From positions 372,001-436,000 of the forward strand of contig VOGB01000003.1 of NCBI GenBank assembly GCA_009493725.1: a DNA stretch of 64,000 nt, in the 5' to 3' direction. Shown piece by piece: positions 1 to 7,548 of this stretch (the first letter of the stretch is position 1; each line of letters begins with the position of its first letter). A program made the position numbers and the translations under genes. The notes under the pieces are model-generated. The model did not search any database. It was not told the origin of the DNA and was given only the letters and a program-made list of their open reading frames with translations. The DNA comes from Pseudoramibacter fermentans (GTDB lineage: Bacteria > Bacillota > Clostridia > Eubacteriales > Eubacteriaceae).

Positions 1-461
1 GCAGCGCCTCTAACGACGGCGCCACCGGACAGGTCGGCCCGATGACGGCGGAACTCCTCGGGATGCCCGACGTGACCGACGCGGTGGACCTGCAGATCGA
101 CGGCGGCCAAGCGGCGGTTTCGAAAAAGGCCGGCGATTCGCTGTTCGCCCTCAAAACGGCGCTGCCGGTGCTGGTAACGGTGCCCTTCGGCGCCAACGAA
201 CCGGAGCTGCCGACGCTGAGAAATCAAGTGGCGGCCAACCAGCACGACATCATCGACGTGACGGCGGCGGATTTGGGCATCGCTCCGGAAACCGTCGGTC
301 AGGCCGGGGCGCTCTCGATCGTCACCGACACGATGCAGGTGGTGCAGAAGAAACAGGCCGTGACGGTGACTGGCACGGTGGACGAAATGGCGAACAAGCT
401 GGCTGGCCTGGTCGAGGGCCAGCTGAAGGCGCTGCAGCAGGGAGGTGGCGAACATGTCTAA
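1..461 (+). CDS. etfB: Electron transfer flavoprotein beta subunit, 3' part
   Basis: EtfB carries AMP (or a second FAD in bifurcating forms) and pairs with EtfA to move electrons between acyl-CoA or hydroxyacid dehydrogenases and other carriers in the cytoplasm. Only the C-terminal ~150 residues are in the window; the frame is open from base 3, so the true start lies upstream. The visible part begins with the family's nucleotide-binding stretch DGATGQVGPMTAELLG and continues with the usual C-terminal region. The stop overlaps the start of etfA by 8 bases, which shows translational coupling. The partner dehydrogenase cannot be read from this fragment. The acyl-CoA dehydrogenase at 40.6 kb and the FAD-linked lactate dehydrogenase at 39 kb are candidates inside the window. 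Confidence 0.93.
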   Translation, partial: SASNDGATGQVGPMTAELLGMPDVTDAVDLQIDGGQAAVSKKAGDSLFALKTALPVLVTVPFGANEPELPTLRNQVAANQHDIIDVTAADLGIAPETVGQAGALSIVTDTMQVVQKKQAVTVTGTVDEMANKLAGLVEGQLKALQQGGGEHV

Positions 462-1392
462 GACCGCGATTTTCATTTGGATTCAGAAGGGCCGCGCGGC
501 GGACAGCGTGGCGGAATTGGCGGCCGCCGCGAAAGCCCTCGGCGAACCTGCCGCGCTTTACGCCTTCGGGGCGGACGCGACGGAAGCGCTGGCCGCGGAT
601 TTGGCCTACGACGGCATTGACGCGGTGCACATCGTGAACACGCCGGGGCTCACCCCCTGCCAGACCGACGGTCTCGCCGACGCGGCGGCGCAGGTGATGA
701 CTGACGACGGGCTTGCGACGGTGCTCCTCGAAGCGGAAGCCGTCGGCCGGGATATCATGTCCAGAGCCGCGGTGAAGGTCGGCGCCGGGATGACCTCGGA
801 CTGCACGGCGCTTAAAGTCCAGGACGGCAGTATCCGCCAGATCAAGCCCTCCTTCGGCGCGCAGGTCATGGTCGCCTGTGAAGTGAAGGGCACGCCACAG
901 ATCGTCACGATCAAAAAGGGCAGCACGGCGCCGGCGGACAAGATCGACGGGCTGCCGGTTGACGTGCGCACGATTGAGGCCGCATCGAAGATTACCTGCG
1001 GGGACGTCACGGCGCTGCCGTCTTCCGATCATTTGACCGGGGCGGACGTGGTGGTCGTCGCCGGCAAGGGCGCGATCGAAAGCGGCCAGTTCGAAGCGGT
1101 CAAGGCTTACGCCGACAAAATCGGCGCGGCGCTGGCCGGGAGCCGCCCGGTGGCCGACCAGGGCTTCATCCCCTTCGACGACCAGATCGGCGAATCCGGC
1201 ACCGTCATTCAGCCGAAGCTGTGCATCATTTTCGGGGTGTCCGGGGCGATTCAGTTCACCGAGGGGATCAAGGGCGGCGGCAAAATTATCGCCATCAACA
1301 ACGACCCCAACGCGCCGATCCGCGGCTTTGCCGACGTATTCATCTGCGCGGATATGGGCGAGCTGCTCATCGCGATGAACGCGCAGGATTAA
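454..1392 (+). CDS. etfA: Electron transfer flavoprotein alpha subunit
   Basis: This is the FAD-binding subunit of the Etf heterodimer. The C-terminal half carries the family signature region: GESGTVIQPKL, then GVSGAIQFTEGIKGGGKI and AINNDPNAPI. I place the start at the ATG at 454 rather than the in-frame GTG at 445, because GGAGG at 441-445 lies 8 bases before it and would overlap the GTG. The protein is about 312 residues, a normal length for plain EtfA. It has no N-terminal ferredoxin-type extension, unlike the LctC-type EtfA subunits of lactate-confurcating complexes. It overlaps etfB and is followed by a strong terminator, so it ends the operon. Confidence 0.95.
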   Translation: MSKTAIFIWIQKGRAADSVAELAAAAKALGEPAALYAFGADATEALAADLAYDGIDAVHIVNTPGLTPCQTDGLADAAAQVMTDDGLATVLLEAEAVGRDIMSRAAVKVGAGMTSDCTALKVQDGSIRQIKPSFGAQVMVACEVKGTPQIVTIKKGSTAPADKIDGLPVDVRTIEAASKITCGDVTALPSSDHLTGADVVVVAGKGAIESGQFEAVKAYADKIGAALAGSRPVADQGFIPFDDQIGESGTVIQPKLCIIFGVSGAIQFTEGIKGGGKIIAINNDPNAPIRGFADVFICADMGELLIAMNAQD

Positions 1393-1396
1393 AGGC

Positions 1397-1448
1397 AATT
1401 CAGGCAAACAAAAAATGCTGGGCCGGGAGGCTCAGCATTTTTTTGTGC
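1397..1448 (+). repeat. 52-bp direct repeat, copy 1 (contains etfA terminator)
   Basis: This 52-bp stretch recurs at 2698-2749 with 3 mismatches (49/52 identical by eye). It starts with AATTCAGGCAAA and includes the whole terminator hairpin downstream of etfA. The two copies enclose about 1.25 kb holding two AT-richer genes. Confidence 0.9.
1413..1444 (+). terminator. Rho-independent terminator after etfA
   Basis: The inverted repeat AATGCTGGGCC / GGCTCAGCATT forms a stem with a short loop and is followed by a run of seven T. It lies about 20 bases after the etfA stop codon. Confidence 0.92.
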
Positions 1449-1500
1449 GGATTATAAATATCAAGTTATTTATTATTTTAAAAAATATTTAGCTTTTATG

Positions 1501-2286
1501 TTACAGTCCGAGCAGTTGTTTTTTCTTTTGATCGAATTCTTCTCGTGTAATGATGTCTTCATCTAAAAGGGATTTTAATTCTCTGAGCTTGTCGGCGACT
1601 GAATTGGTTATTGAGATTTCTTGTGTGTCTTCCGGCTGCTGATTTTTTGTGATTAACTCTAATTTAGATAAAACATTTTGTGCAGTTGTCATTGCGTTCT
1701 TGTACAAAATACTGTTGGTTTTCGTATCGGTAGTAATCAGATGCAAATATACACTGGGTAAACCATAGTTTCTTACAGTAAACTTAATCTGTAAGTCTGA
1801 GCATACCGAATGCTGTTTACGGGTGGAAGCTCCGACGATAGCACCGACACCGCCAAAAAGCATACCGCCGACAGCTGCCCGTCCTAAACCACCGCTGGCA
1901 ATACTGGAGCCGTTCTGAAGCAATTCGTAATCAACAATTTGGTCGTAACGGAGGACCACAAAGTGATGCGGTCTGTATGATACGTGCTGATCTGGAGACA
2001 TAATGAGCATGCTGTTATTATCGTCAAATTGAATCTGTATATCGGGAACGTATGTCGCTTTAAAATTTTCTACAACGTCAATATTATATTCTACATCAGC
2101 ATTAACAGCTTCGATTTCTTTTAGTGTTAAGTTATCGGTTGAACGAAAACCGCGATATTTTATAACATTTTGAAAATATCCTTTTTCTTTAAAGCAGGGT
2201 TTACAGATATAGCCATCTTTGCATTTGTATTTTCCAGTTAATGCGCCAATTTCTTTTCCACATACAAGACAAATTTTCTTTGCCAT
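1501..2286 (-). CDS. Zinc-ribbon and SHOCT-domain protein
   Basis: The function is unknown. The N-terminus has two CxxC pairs, CLVC near residue 7 and CKPC near residue 29, typical of a small zinc-binding DUF4428-like module. The middle is predicted to be beta-rich, followed by a glycine-rich hydrophobic hairpin (GGMLFGGVGAIVGA). The C-terminus is a SHOCT domain: KLRELKSLLDEDIITREEFDQ. Such proteins are usually associated with membranes or oligomers. I chose the ATG at 2286 because GGGGGAG precedes it at good spacing; an upstream in-frame start at 2310 lacks a ribosome site. Base composition is clearly AT-richer than the neighbouring core genes, and the gene sits between two copies of a 52-bp repeat, both signs of acquisition. 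It is about 262 residues long. Confidence 0.75.
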   Translation of the reverse strand: MAKKICLVCGKEIGALTGKYKCKDGYICKPCFKEKGYFQNVIKYRGFRSTDNLTLKEIEAVNADVEYNIDVVENFKATYVPDIQIQFDDNNSMLIMSPDQHVSYRPHHFVVLRYDQIVDYELLQNGSSIASGGLGRAAVGGMLFGGVGAIVGASTRKQHSVCSDLQIKFTVRNYGLPSVYLHLITTDTKTNSILYKNAMTTAQNVLSKLELITKNQQPEDTQEISITNSVADKLRELKSLLDEDIITREEFDQKKKQLLGL

Positions 2287-2447
2287 AATATTCACTCTCC
2301 CCCTCTGCAATATATTTTAATTATAACATAAAACATCTAAAGATAATAGATGGACTTAAGGCGCAACGATCTAGGCGAAACCAAATCTTTCTTGAAATTA
2401 GCACAGTTTCGTGACAGAATAAACTCAAACGACAAGGAGTTGAGACG

Positions 2448-2699
2448 ATGTTCCATAAAATCAAAGCAGTGAATGCGCTTCCGGATTACAAATTGAGTGT
2501 TCAGTTCACTGAGGGCGTGACGAAAATTTATGATGTTAAGCCGCTGTTTGACAAATGGCCGGCTTTTGAGGCGCTCAAGACTTCAGGCGATTTGTTCGGC
2601 CAGGTGAGGGTCGATGGCGGTGGATACGGTGTAATTTGGAACGACGATCTCGACCTGTCCTGCGATGAGCTGTTTAAATATGGCGCGCCAAAAAAATAA
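2448..2699 (+). CDS. DUF2442 domain protein
   Basis: This 83-residue protein has the DUF2442 pattern: a short beta-strand start, LSVQFTEGVTKIYDVKPLF, and an ending with VRVDGGGYGVIWNDDLDLSCDELF. AAGGAG lies 8 bases before the ATG. DUF2442 genes commonly sit next to a DUF4160 gene in presumed toxin-antitoxin-like pairs, but no DUF4160 partner is adjacent here, so this is an orphan copy. It shares the possible inserted segment with the SHOCT gene and ends directly at the second 52-bp repeat, using the terminator inside it. Confidence 0.8.
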   Translation: MFHKIKAVNALPDYKLSVQFTEGVTKIYDVKPLFDKWPAFEALKTSGDLFGQVRVDGGGYGVIWNDDLDLSCDELFKYGAPKK

Positions 2700-2749
2700 T
2701 TCAGGCAAATAAAAAATGCTGGGCCGGATGGCTCAGCATTTTTTTGTGC
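2698..2749 (+). repeat. 52-bp direct repeat, copy 2
   Basis: This is the second copy of the repeat at 1397-1448, offset by 1301 bp, with differences only at three positions. It starts inside the stop codon region of the DUF2442 gene and ends 11 bases before the 3' end of the convergent nitroreductase gene. Confidence 0.9.
2714..2745 (+). terminator. Terminator after the DUF2442 gene
   Basis: The hairpin AATGCTGGGCC / GGCTCAGCATT followed by seven T is nearly the same as the terminator after etfA. It lies between convergent genes. Confidence 0.9.
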
Positions 2750-2760
2750 TTCGATGAATA

Positions 2761-3291
2761 TTACCACTTTTCAGTGTGGATCACGTCGTCGTTCAGGGCT
2801 TCAGGATCGTGGTCTTCCGGCGCTTCGTCGATCGGGCCGAGGGCGAGGATCGCTTCGAGACGGTTGTTCACCGGGAAGCCGAGGACCTCACGGGCGTAGT
2901 CTTCAGCGGACTTGCCTTCCACGTCCGACGGGCGCAGGCGGATCTGCAGCCAGCAGGAGCCGAGGCCGAGGTAAGAGGCCATCAGGTGCATCTGGGTCAT
3001 CGCGACGGCGTCGTCTTCGATCCAGGTGTCCGAGCGGTTTTCGTCGCCGAGGACGGCGATGGCGGCCTTCGCGGTGGTCAGCATCTTCGCGCCGCCCTTG
3101 CGGCAGCCGACGAGCTTCTGAATCGTTTCCGGGTCGCGGATGACGATGAAATCGTAGGGGTAAATCCCCTTGCCGGACGGGCCGAGGCGGCCAGCCTTGA
3201 GAATCGCGTCGAGATCGGCGTCAGCGATGTCGCGGTCCGCGTAGGCGCGCACCGAGCGGCGGGCGCTCATGCATTTGAGTAAATCGTTCAT
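2761..3291 (-). CDS. Nitroreductase family flavoprotein
   Basis: This is an FMN-dependent nitroreductase-fold protein of about 176 residues; members reduce nitro compounds, quinones or enoates with NAD(P)H in the cytoplasm, and the substrate cannot be inferred. Family features are the N-terminal RRSVRAYADRDI (phosphate-binding arginines), LGPSGKGIYPYDFIVI in the flavin pocket, and GLGSCWLQIRL in the C-terminal half. The start at 3291 is preferred: AAAGGA lies 9 bases upstream, whereas it directly abuts the other ATG at 3300. It is a single gene, convergent with the preceding cluster. Confidence 0.85.
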   Translation of the reverse strand: MNDLLKCMSARRSVRAYADRDIADADLDAILKAGRLGPSGKGIYPYDFIVIRDPETIQKLVGCRKGGAKMLTTAKAAIAVLGDENRSDTWIEDDAVAMTQMHLMASYLGLGSCWLQIRLRPSDVEGKSAEDYAREVLGFPVNNRLEAILALGPIDEAPEDHDPEALNDDVIHTEKW

Positions 3292-3361
3292 ACTGTTCAT
3301 TCCTTTCGCTTTTTAATATTTTCCGTTGTTATTTTAAGTTTAGGCCATTTGTTTTCGATTT

Positions 3362-4273
3362 TCAAGATGGCTGACACAAGAATTTTAATACAAAGGTCAT
3401 GCCACACAGGGAGTCGATCCCGGAGGAATGCCCAATTTCCTTGAATTTTTCGGCCATTTCGGCAGCATTAAAAATAGATTGATCGCAAGCGAAAAAATTT
3501 AAAATAATTTTCGACACGTACCCCTCGGCGGCGCAGTTGATAAAGGCGGCGGAGAGGGGATGGGTCCGGTCGCCGAGGTGAGTCAGCTCGCGCAATAGAA
3601 AGGGCACCACCGGGTGATACCAGGCACCGATGCCGCGGAAAGCGGCAAATACCCCGCAGAGGAAATCGTCGCCGCTGGGGGTCAGCCCCGGCCCAAGACC
3701 GGCGAGCTGGCAGAGGGCAGCAGCGAAGCCCTGGCCGTCTAAGGCGAGAAAGGCCGCCTTGGCTTTTGCGAGCGTTTCGTTCACAGCGGCAGTAAAGAGA
3801 TCGCCGTCACTTTTCGGCGCGTCGGAAAAGAGCGGACGGAAGCCCGCGGTGATATCACCGCAATGATCGAGAATCGCGTCGGCGCGGTCGGCGTAGGTCT
3901 TGGCGAGTCCCAGCCCCATTTTCATGCCCTTTATCCGGTAGGCGTTTCGGTCGGTATCGGCCTCCGGCGTCAGGCGGGTCCCTTCAACCGCGGTGTCGTC
4001 GGTTACAGTAAGGGTGGCGTGTTTCAATTGAATGGTGCCGCGGCCGACGGTGACGGCGTCCCCCTGGGCGGCGCCGAGGTCCGAGAGGGGAAAATCGCAG
4101 CGCAGGGTCAGCGGCGAGATGGGCGAGTCCGCAGGCTGCAGCGCGATGAGCTGTCCGTGCACCATCAGGTTGACCGCACCGTCGTACACGGAGTGGACGG
4201 TGCCGGTCTGCGGGTGCTTGGCGTTGAGCCAGGGCTCGGTGTAGTCGGTGGTGGATAACAATTTGTATTTCAT
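3362..4273 (-). CDS. DUF2877 protein, AllH-like (oxamate carbamoyltransferase-associated)
   Basis: The family hallmark GLGPGLTPSGDDFLCG is at residues 192-207, and a second conserved block, IGHSSGIDSLCGM, lies near the C-terminus. The E. coli member (YlbF, renamed AllH) is reported as one of three subunits of oxamate carbamoyltransferase, which acts late in anaerobic allantoin degradation with AllF/FdrA and AllG/YlbE. At 303 residues it is close to the family's length. It faces away from the allantoinase-type operon that begins 424 bases away, so a role in the same purine pathway is a reasonable inference. The other two subunits are not in the window. GAGG precedes the ATG at 6 bases. Confidence 0.75.
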   Translation of the reverse strand: MKYKLLSTTDYTEPWLNAKHPQTGTVHSVYDGAVNLMVHGQLIALQPADSPISPLTLRCDFPLSDLGAAQGDAVTVGRGTIQLKHATLTVTDDTAVEGTRLTPEADTDRNAYRIKGMKMGLGLAKTYADRADAILDHCGDITAGFRPLFSDAPKSDGDLFTAAVNETLAKAKAAFLALDGQGFAAALCQLAGLGPGLTPSGDDFLCGVFAAFRGIGAWYHPVVPFLLRELTHLGDRTHPLSAAFINCAAEGYVSKIILNFFACDQSIFNAAEMAEKFKEIGHSSGIDSLCGMTFVLKFLCQPS

Positions 4274-4388
4274 GGCATCCTCGTTAGATTATTTTTATAG
4301 GCTTTTCTTTTTATCATATCATGAAAAGGGTGTTATAACCTGATTCTTTAGATTTTAGCATAATTTATGCAGTTTTAAGAAAAAATTC

Positions 4389-4417
4389 TTGCATTTCTGC
4401 GGGTATGCGTTTACAAT
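4389..4417 (+). promoter_or_regulatory. Promoter P1 of the allantoinase-permease operon
   Basis: TTGCAT and TACAAT are separated by 17 bases. The site lies in the 424-base gap between the DUF2877 gene and the amidohydrolase gene, upstream of a second, stronger promoter. Confidence 0.55.
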
Positions 4418-4501
4418 AGATTTAGAAAATTAAAAAACGGTTGAATACTTTTTAAAAACTTCGAAAATATTTTAACTTCAAAAGATTCTGACCGGCAGTT
4501 A

Positions 4502-4530
4502 TTGACAAGCTGCCCAATGTCCGTTATAGT
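4502..4530 (+). promoter_or_regulatory. Promoter P2 of the allantoinase-permease operon
   Basis: A consensus TTGACA at 4502-4507 is followed after 17 bases by TATAGT at 4525-4530. The predicted transcription start near 4537 leaves only about 27 bases before the leader hairpin at 4564. Confidence 0.75.
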
Positions 4531-4563
4531 GTGTGTATACAAAATGAAATACTGAAAAGGCAA

Positions 4564-4599
4564 GGGCGTCAGAAGGTTTTACTTTTGGCGCCCTTTTTT
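4564..4599 (+). terminator. Leader terminator (possible attenuator) before the first allantoinase-type gene
   Basis: GGGCGTCAGAAG (4564-4575) pairs with CTTTTGGCGCCC (4582-4593) in a 12-bp stem with a six-base loop, followed by six T. It lies on the operon's own strand between promoter P2 and the first gene, about 100 bases before the start codon. Transcription from P1 or P2 should therefore stop here unless it is prevented. No known riboswitch or RAT sequence was recognised in the short leader. Confidence 0.8.
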
Positions 4600-4697
4600 A
4601 AACGGATAATTGAAAAGAAATACATTTTAGAAATTATCAAGTGAAAAGCGGTTAATCAGGCTGAACGTACAGGGAGTTTAAAATTAGGAGGAGCACA

Positions 4698-6071
4698 ATG
4701 TACGATTTATTTATTAAAAACGGCAAACTGGTCACACCGGAAATGGTGCAGGACGGCGGCATCGCCGTGAAGGACGGCAAGATCGCGGCAGTGCTGGCGC
4801 CGGGGGTCGACGTCGAAGCGGAAAAGGTTATCGACGCCGGCGGCAAATACGTTTTCCCGGGGGCTATTGACACCCACGCCCATTTGAACGATCCGGGCTA
4901 CGAATGGCGCGAAGATTACGAACACGGGACCGCCGCGGCGGTGCTCGGCGGGTACACGACGGTTATCGACATGCCGCTGCAGAACGAACCGGCGATGACC
5001 ACCGGCGAACTCTTCGACATTAAAGAAGCGAAGGTTTCCCAGGAAGCTTACTCGGATTACTGCTTCTGGGGCGGGCTGATCCCCGACAATTTCGGCGATT
5101 TGGCTGATCTGGACGAAAAGGGCTGCGTCGCCTTCAAATCCTTCATCGGGCCGGTGTCGCCGGACTACAAGCCCTTAAACTACGGGCAGGTTTACGAAGC
5201 GATGAACATCATCAAAAAGTTCGGCGGCCGCGCCGGCTTCCACTGTGAAGATTTCTCGATGATCAAAGAAGGCGAAGCGAAGATGAAGCGGGAAGGCCGC
5301 CTCGACTGGCAGGGCTTCCTCGATTCCAGAACCGTCGCCGCGGAAATGGTCGCGACGGACGCGGTCATCGAAATTGCCAAAGCGACGGGCTGCAAGGCCC
5401 ACATCTGTCACGTGTCCAGCCCTGACGTCGCCCAGAAGATCAAGGAAGCGCAGCAGGCCGGCTACGACATCACGGCGGAAACCTGCGCCCACTACTTGAG
5501 CTTCACCGGCCAGGACACCATCGACAACGGCGAGCTCTTCAAATGCGCGCCGCCGCTGAGAAGCCAGGAAGAGGTGGAACGCCTCTGGGGCTACGTCGTC
5601 GACGGCACCTTCTCCGGCATCGCGTCGGACCACTCGCCCTGCGCGCCGGACGAAAAGTACAAGGAAATCCTCGGCCAGAAGATCGAAAACGTGTTCGACG
5701 TCTGGGGCGGTATCAGCGGCATCCAGAGCTGTGTCCAGGCGGCCTTCTCCGAAGGGGTCGTCAAGCGGGGCATCTCGCCGACGGTTCTTGCGACGGCGAT
5801 GGCGAAGAATCCGGCCAAGGCCTTCGGCATCTACGGCAGAAAGGGCGACATCCGTCCGGGATTTGACGCCGATTTGGTGATCATCGATCCAGATAAAGAA
5901 TGGGAAGTCAAGGCGGACGACCTGCTTTACGTCAACAAGATTTCAGCCTTTGTCGGCATGAAGGGCAAGGGCCTGCCGGTGTGCACGGTGGTGCGCGGCA
6001 TGGTCATGGCGGAAGACGGCAAGGTCGTCGGCGAAAAGGGCGCAGGCGAGCTCGTCAAGCGCATCAAGTAA
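4698..6071 (+). CDS. allB: Allantoinase/hydantoinase-type amidohydrolase, copy 1
   Basis: This is a binuclear-metal amidohydrolase of 457 residues that opens a cyclic ureide, most likely allantoin to allantoate. The metal ligands are all visible: H60 and H62 (DTHAHLNDPG), the lysine expected to be carboxylated, K147 (VAFKSF), H182 (FHCED), H238 (HICHVSSP) and D311 (SDHSPC). The FKCAPPLR and SDHSPCAPDE blocks resemble E. coli AllB more than dihydroorotase. AGGAGG precedes the ATG. It is the first gene of a four-gene operon with the transporter at 6111. Dihydropyrimidinase or hydantoinase activity remains possible, because the paralogue at 7549 implies that the two copies differ in substrate. 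Confidence 0.82.
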   Translation: MYDLFIKNGKLVTPEMVQDGGIAVKDGKIAAVLAPGVDVEAEKVIDAGGKYVFPGAIDTHAHLNDPGYEWREDYEHGTAAAVLGGYTTVIDMPLQNEPAMTTGELFDIKEAKVSQEAYSDYCFWGGLIPDNFGDLADLDEKGCVAFKSFIGPVSPDYKPLNYGQVYEAMNIIKKFGGRAGFHCEDFSMIKEGEAKMKREGRLDWQGFLDSRTVAAEMVATDAVIEIAKATGCKAHICHVSSPDVAQKIKEAQQAGYDITAETCAHYLSFTGQDTIDNGELFKCAPPLRSQEEVERLWGYVVDGTFSGIASDHSPCAPDEKYKEILGQKIENVFDVWGGISGIQSCVQAAFSEGVVKRGISPTVLATAMAKNPAKAFGIYGRKGDIRPGFDADLVIIDPDKEWEVKADDLLYVNKISAFVGMKGKGLPVCTVVRGMVMAEDGKVVGEKGAGELVKRIK

Positions 6072-6110
6072 GCACGCAGTCAACACACAAAGAAGAAGGG
6101 AATTTACATC

Positions 6111-7493
6111 ATGCTGAAAGAAAACAAGATTTTGAATCCGGAGCTGGCGAAGAACGTCAACGCCGACCTGCTGCCGACCGACGAGCGGATCATGGACCCG
6201 CTGTCCTACGGCGCGAGCTTCATGGGCGGCTGCGTCTCCATCGGGACGTTCTCGATGGGGGCGAGCCTCATCGGGGCGCTGACCATCGCCCAGGCCATCA
6301 TCGCGATGTGCATCGGCTGCGCGGTCATCGCCATCGCCCTGGTGCTCATCGGCAATTACGGCCACAAGTACGGCGTGCCGTTCACGGTGCAGGCCAGACA
6401 GAGCTTCGGCTTCGCCGGGGTCAAGATTCCGGGCTTCATGCGCGGGATTCCGGCCATCGTCTGGTTCGGTTTCCAGAGCTGGGTCGGCGCCGGGGCTATC
6501 AACTCCTGCCTGAAGATCCTCTTCGGCTTCAGCAACATGCCGGTGGTTTTCGCGCTGTTCACGATTCTCCAGGTCGCCCTGGCCATTAAGGGCTTCAAGG
6601 AAATCAAGTGGCTGGAAAACGTGTCCTGCGTGTTCATCATCGGGATTCTGATTTACATGCTCTACGTCGTGAACACGAAGTTCGCGGGCCAGATCGGCAA
6701 CGCCTTCGGCCACATCACAGGCACCTGGGGCATGCCGTTCTGGGCGGCCACGACGTCCTTCCTCGGGATTTACGCGACGATGATCGTCAACGCGTCGGAC
6801 TACAGCCGCAACCTGAAGCACAAGACCGGACCGGTCGCGACGGGCAGCATCTACACCCTGGCGATTCTGCCGGTTACGCTGTTCATGGGCCTCATCGGCC
6901 TGCTCGTCACCGCGGCGACCGGCAACTCCGACCCGGTGGTCGTCTTCTCGACGACGATGAATTCCAAGGTCCTGACGATTCTGACCCTGGCCTTCATCGC
7001 CTTCGCTCAGGTCACGACCAACGTCCTCAACAACATCGTCCCGCCGGCTTACGTCCTCGTCGAATCCTTCAACATCAAATGGTCGTGGGCGACGATTATC
7101 GTCGGCGCCCTTTCCGTCGTCGTCATGCCGTGGCGCTTGGTCACCGCGCAGTCCGCGGCGGGGCTGTCCCTGTTCACGCGGTTCTACTCCGCCTTCCTCG
7201 GACCGATTTTCGCGGTCATGGTGGTGGACTACTACATCCTGAGAAAGAAACAGGTCGACGTCAACACGCTGTACGACAGAGACGGCTCACCTTACAAGGG
7301 CGTCAACTGGGCGGCGGTCATCGCGATCATCGTCGGCTCGGCGGTGTCCTGTCTGGTGATGGATTTGTCCTGGTACATTTCATTGATTCCGACCGGCGTC
7401 GTCTACTATCTGCTGATGCGCTACGCCAATTTCGGCGGCATTAACCGATTCAGAGCCGGCACGATTTATGACACTGAAAAAGAAGTGGCGTAA
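6111..7493 (+). CDS. NCS1-family purine/allantoin-type permease, copy 1
   Basis: This 460-residue integral membrane transporter has about 12 membrane segments. NCS1 features seen are RQSFGFAGVKIPGFMRGIP and WFGFQSWVGAG after the first helices, NASDYSR in the middle and NNIVPPAY in helix 8. The family imports cytosine, purines, hydantoins, uracil or allantoin with Na+ or H+. Its place directly after the amidohydrolase (39-base gap) suggests that it brings in that enzyme's substrate. It has a paralogue at 8967. AAGGG precedes the start at a fairly long spacing. Confidence 0.88.
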   Translation: MLKENKILNPELAKNVNADLLPTDERIMDPLSYGASFMGGCVSIGTFSMGASLIGALTIAQAIIAMCIGCAVIAIALVLIGNYGHKYGVPFTVQARQSFGFAGVKIPGFMRGIPAIVWFGFQSWVGAGAINSCLKILFGFSNMPVVFALFTILQVALAIKGFKEIKWLENVSCVFIIGILIYMLYVVNTKFAGQIGNAFGHITGTWGMPFWAATTSFLGIYATMIVNASDYSRNLKHKTGPVATGSIYTLAILPVTLFMGLIGLLVTAATGNSDPVVVFSTTMNSKVLTILTLAFIAFAQVTTNVLNNIVPPAYVLVESFNIKWSWATIIVGALSVVVMPWRLVTAQSAAGLSLFTRFYSAFLGPIFAVMVVDYYILRKKQVDVNTLYDRDGSPYKGVNWAAVIAIIVGSAVSCLVMDLSWYISLIPTGVVYYLLMRYANFGGINRFRAGTIYDTEKEVA

Positions 7494-7548
7494 AGTACAC
7501 CGCGGATTTTAAAATTTTAATACATGTGGAGAGTAAGAGGAGATTATC

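Noticed and set aside
322..1407. Long minus-strand open frame across etfA
   Set aside because: It is a GC-rich shadow frame opposite a clear gene. Similar long shadows over carB, pncB, fbp and the ABC genes were dropped for the same reason.
4537..4600. ANTAR or RAT-type antiterminator target in the allantoinase leader
   Set aside because: The single six-base loop GTTTTA does not carry the A1/G4 pattern of ANTAR targets, there is no second hairpin, and no RAT-like sequence is present.
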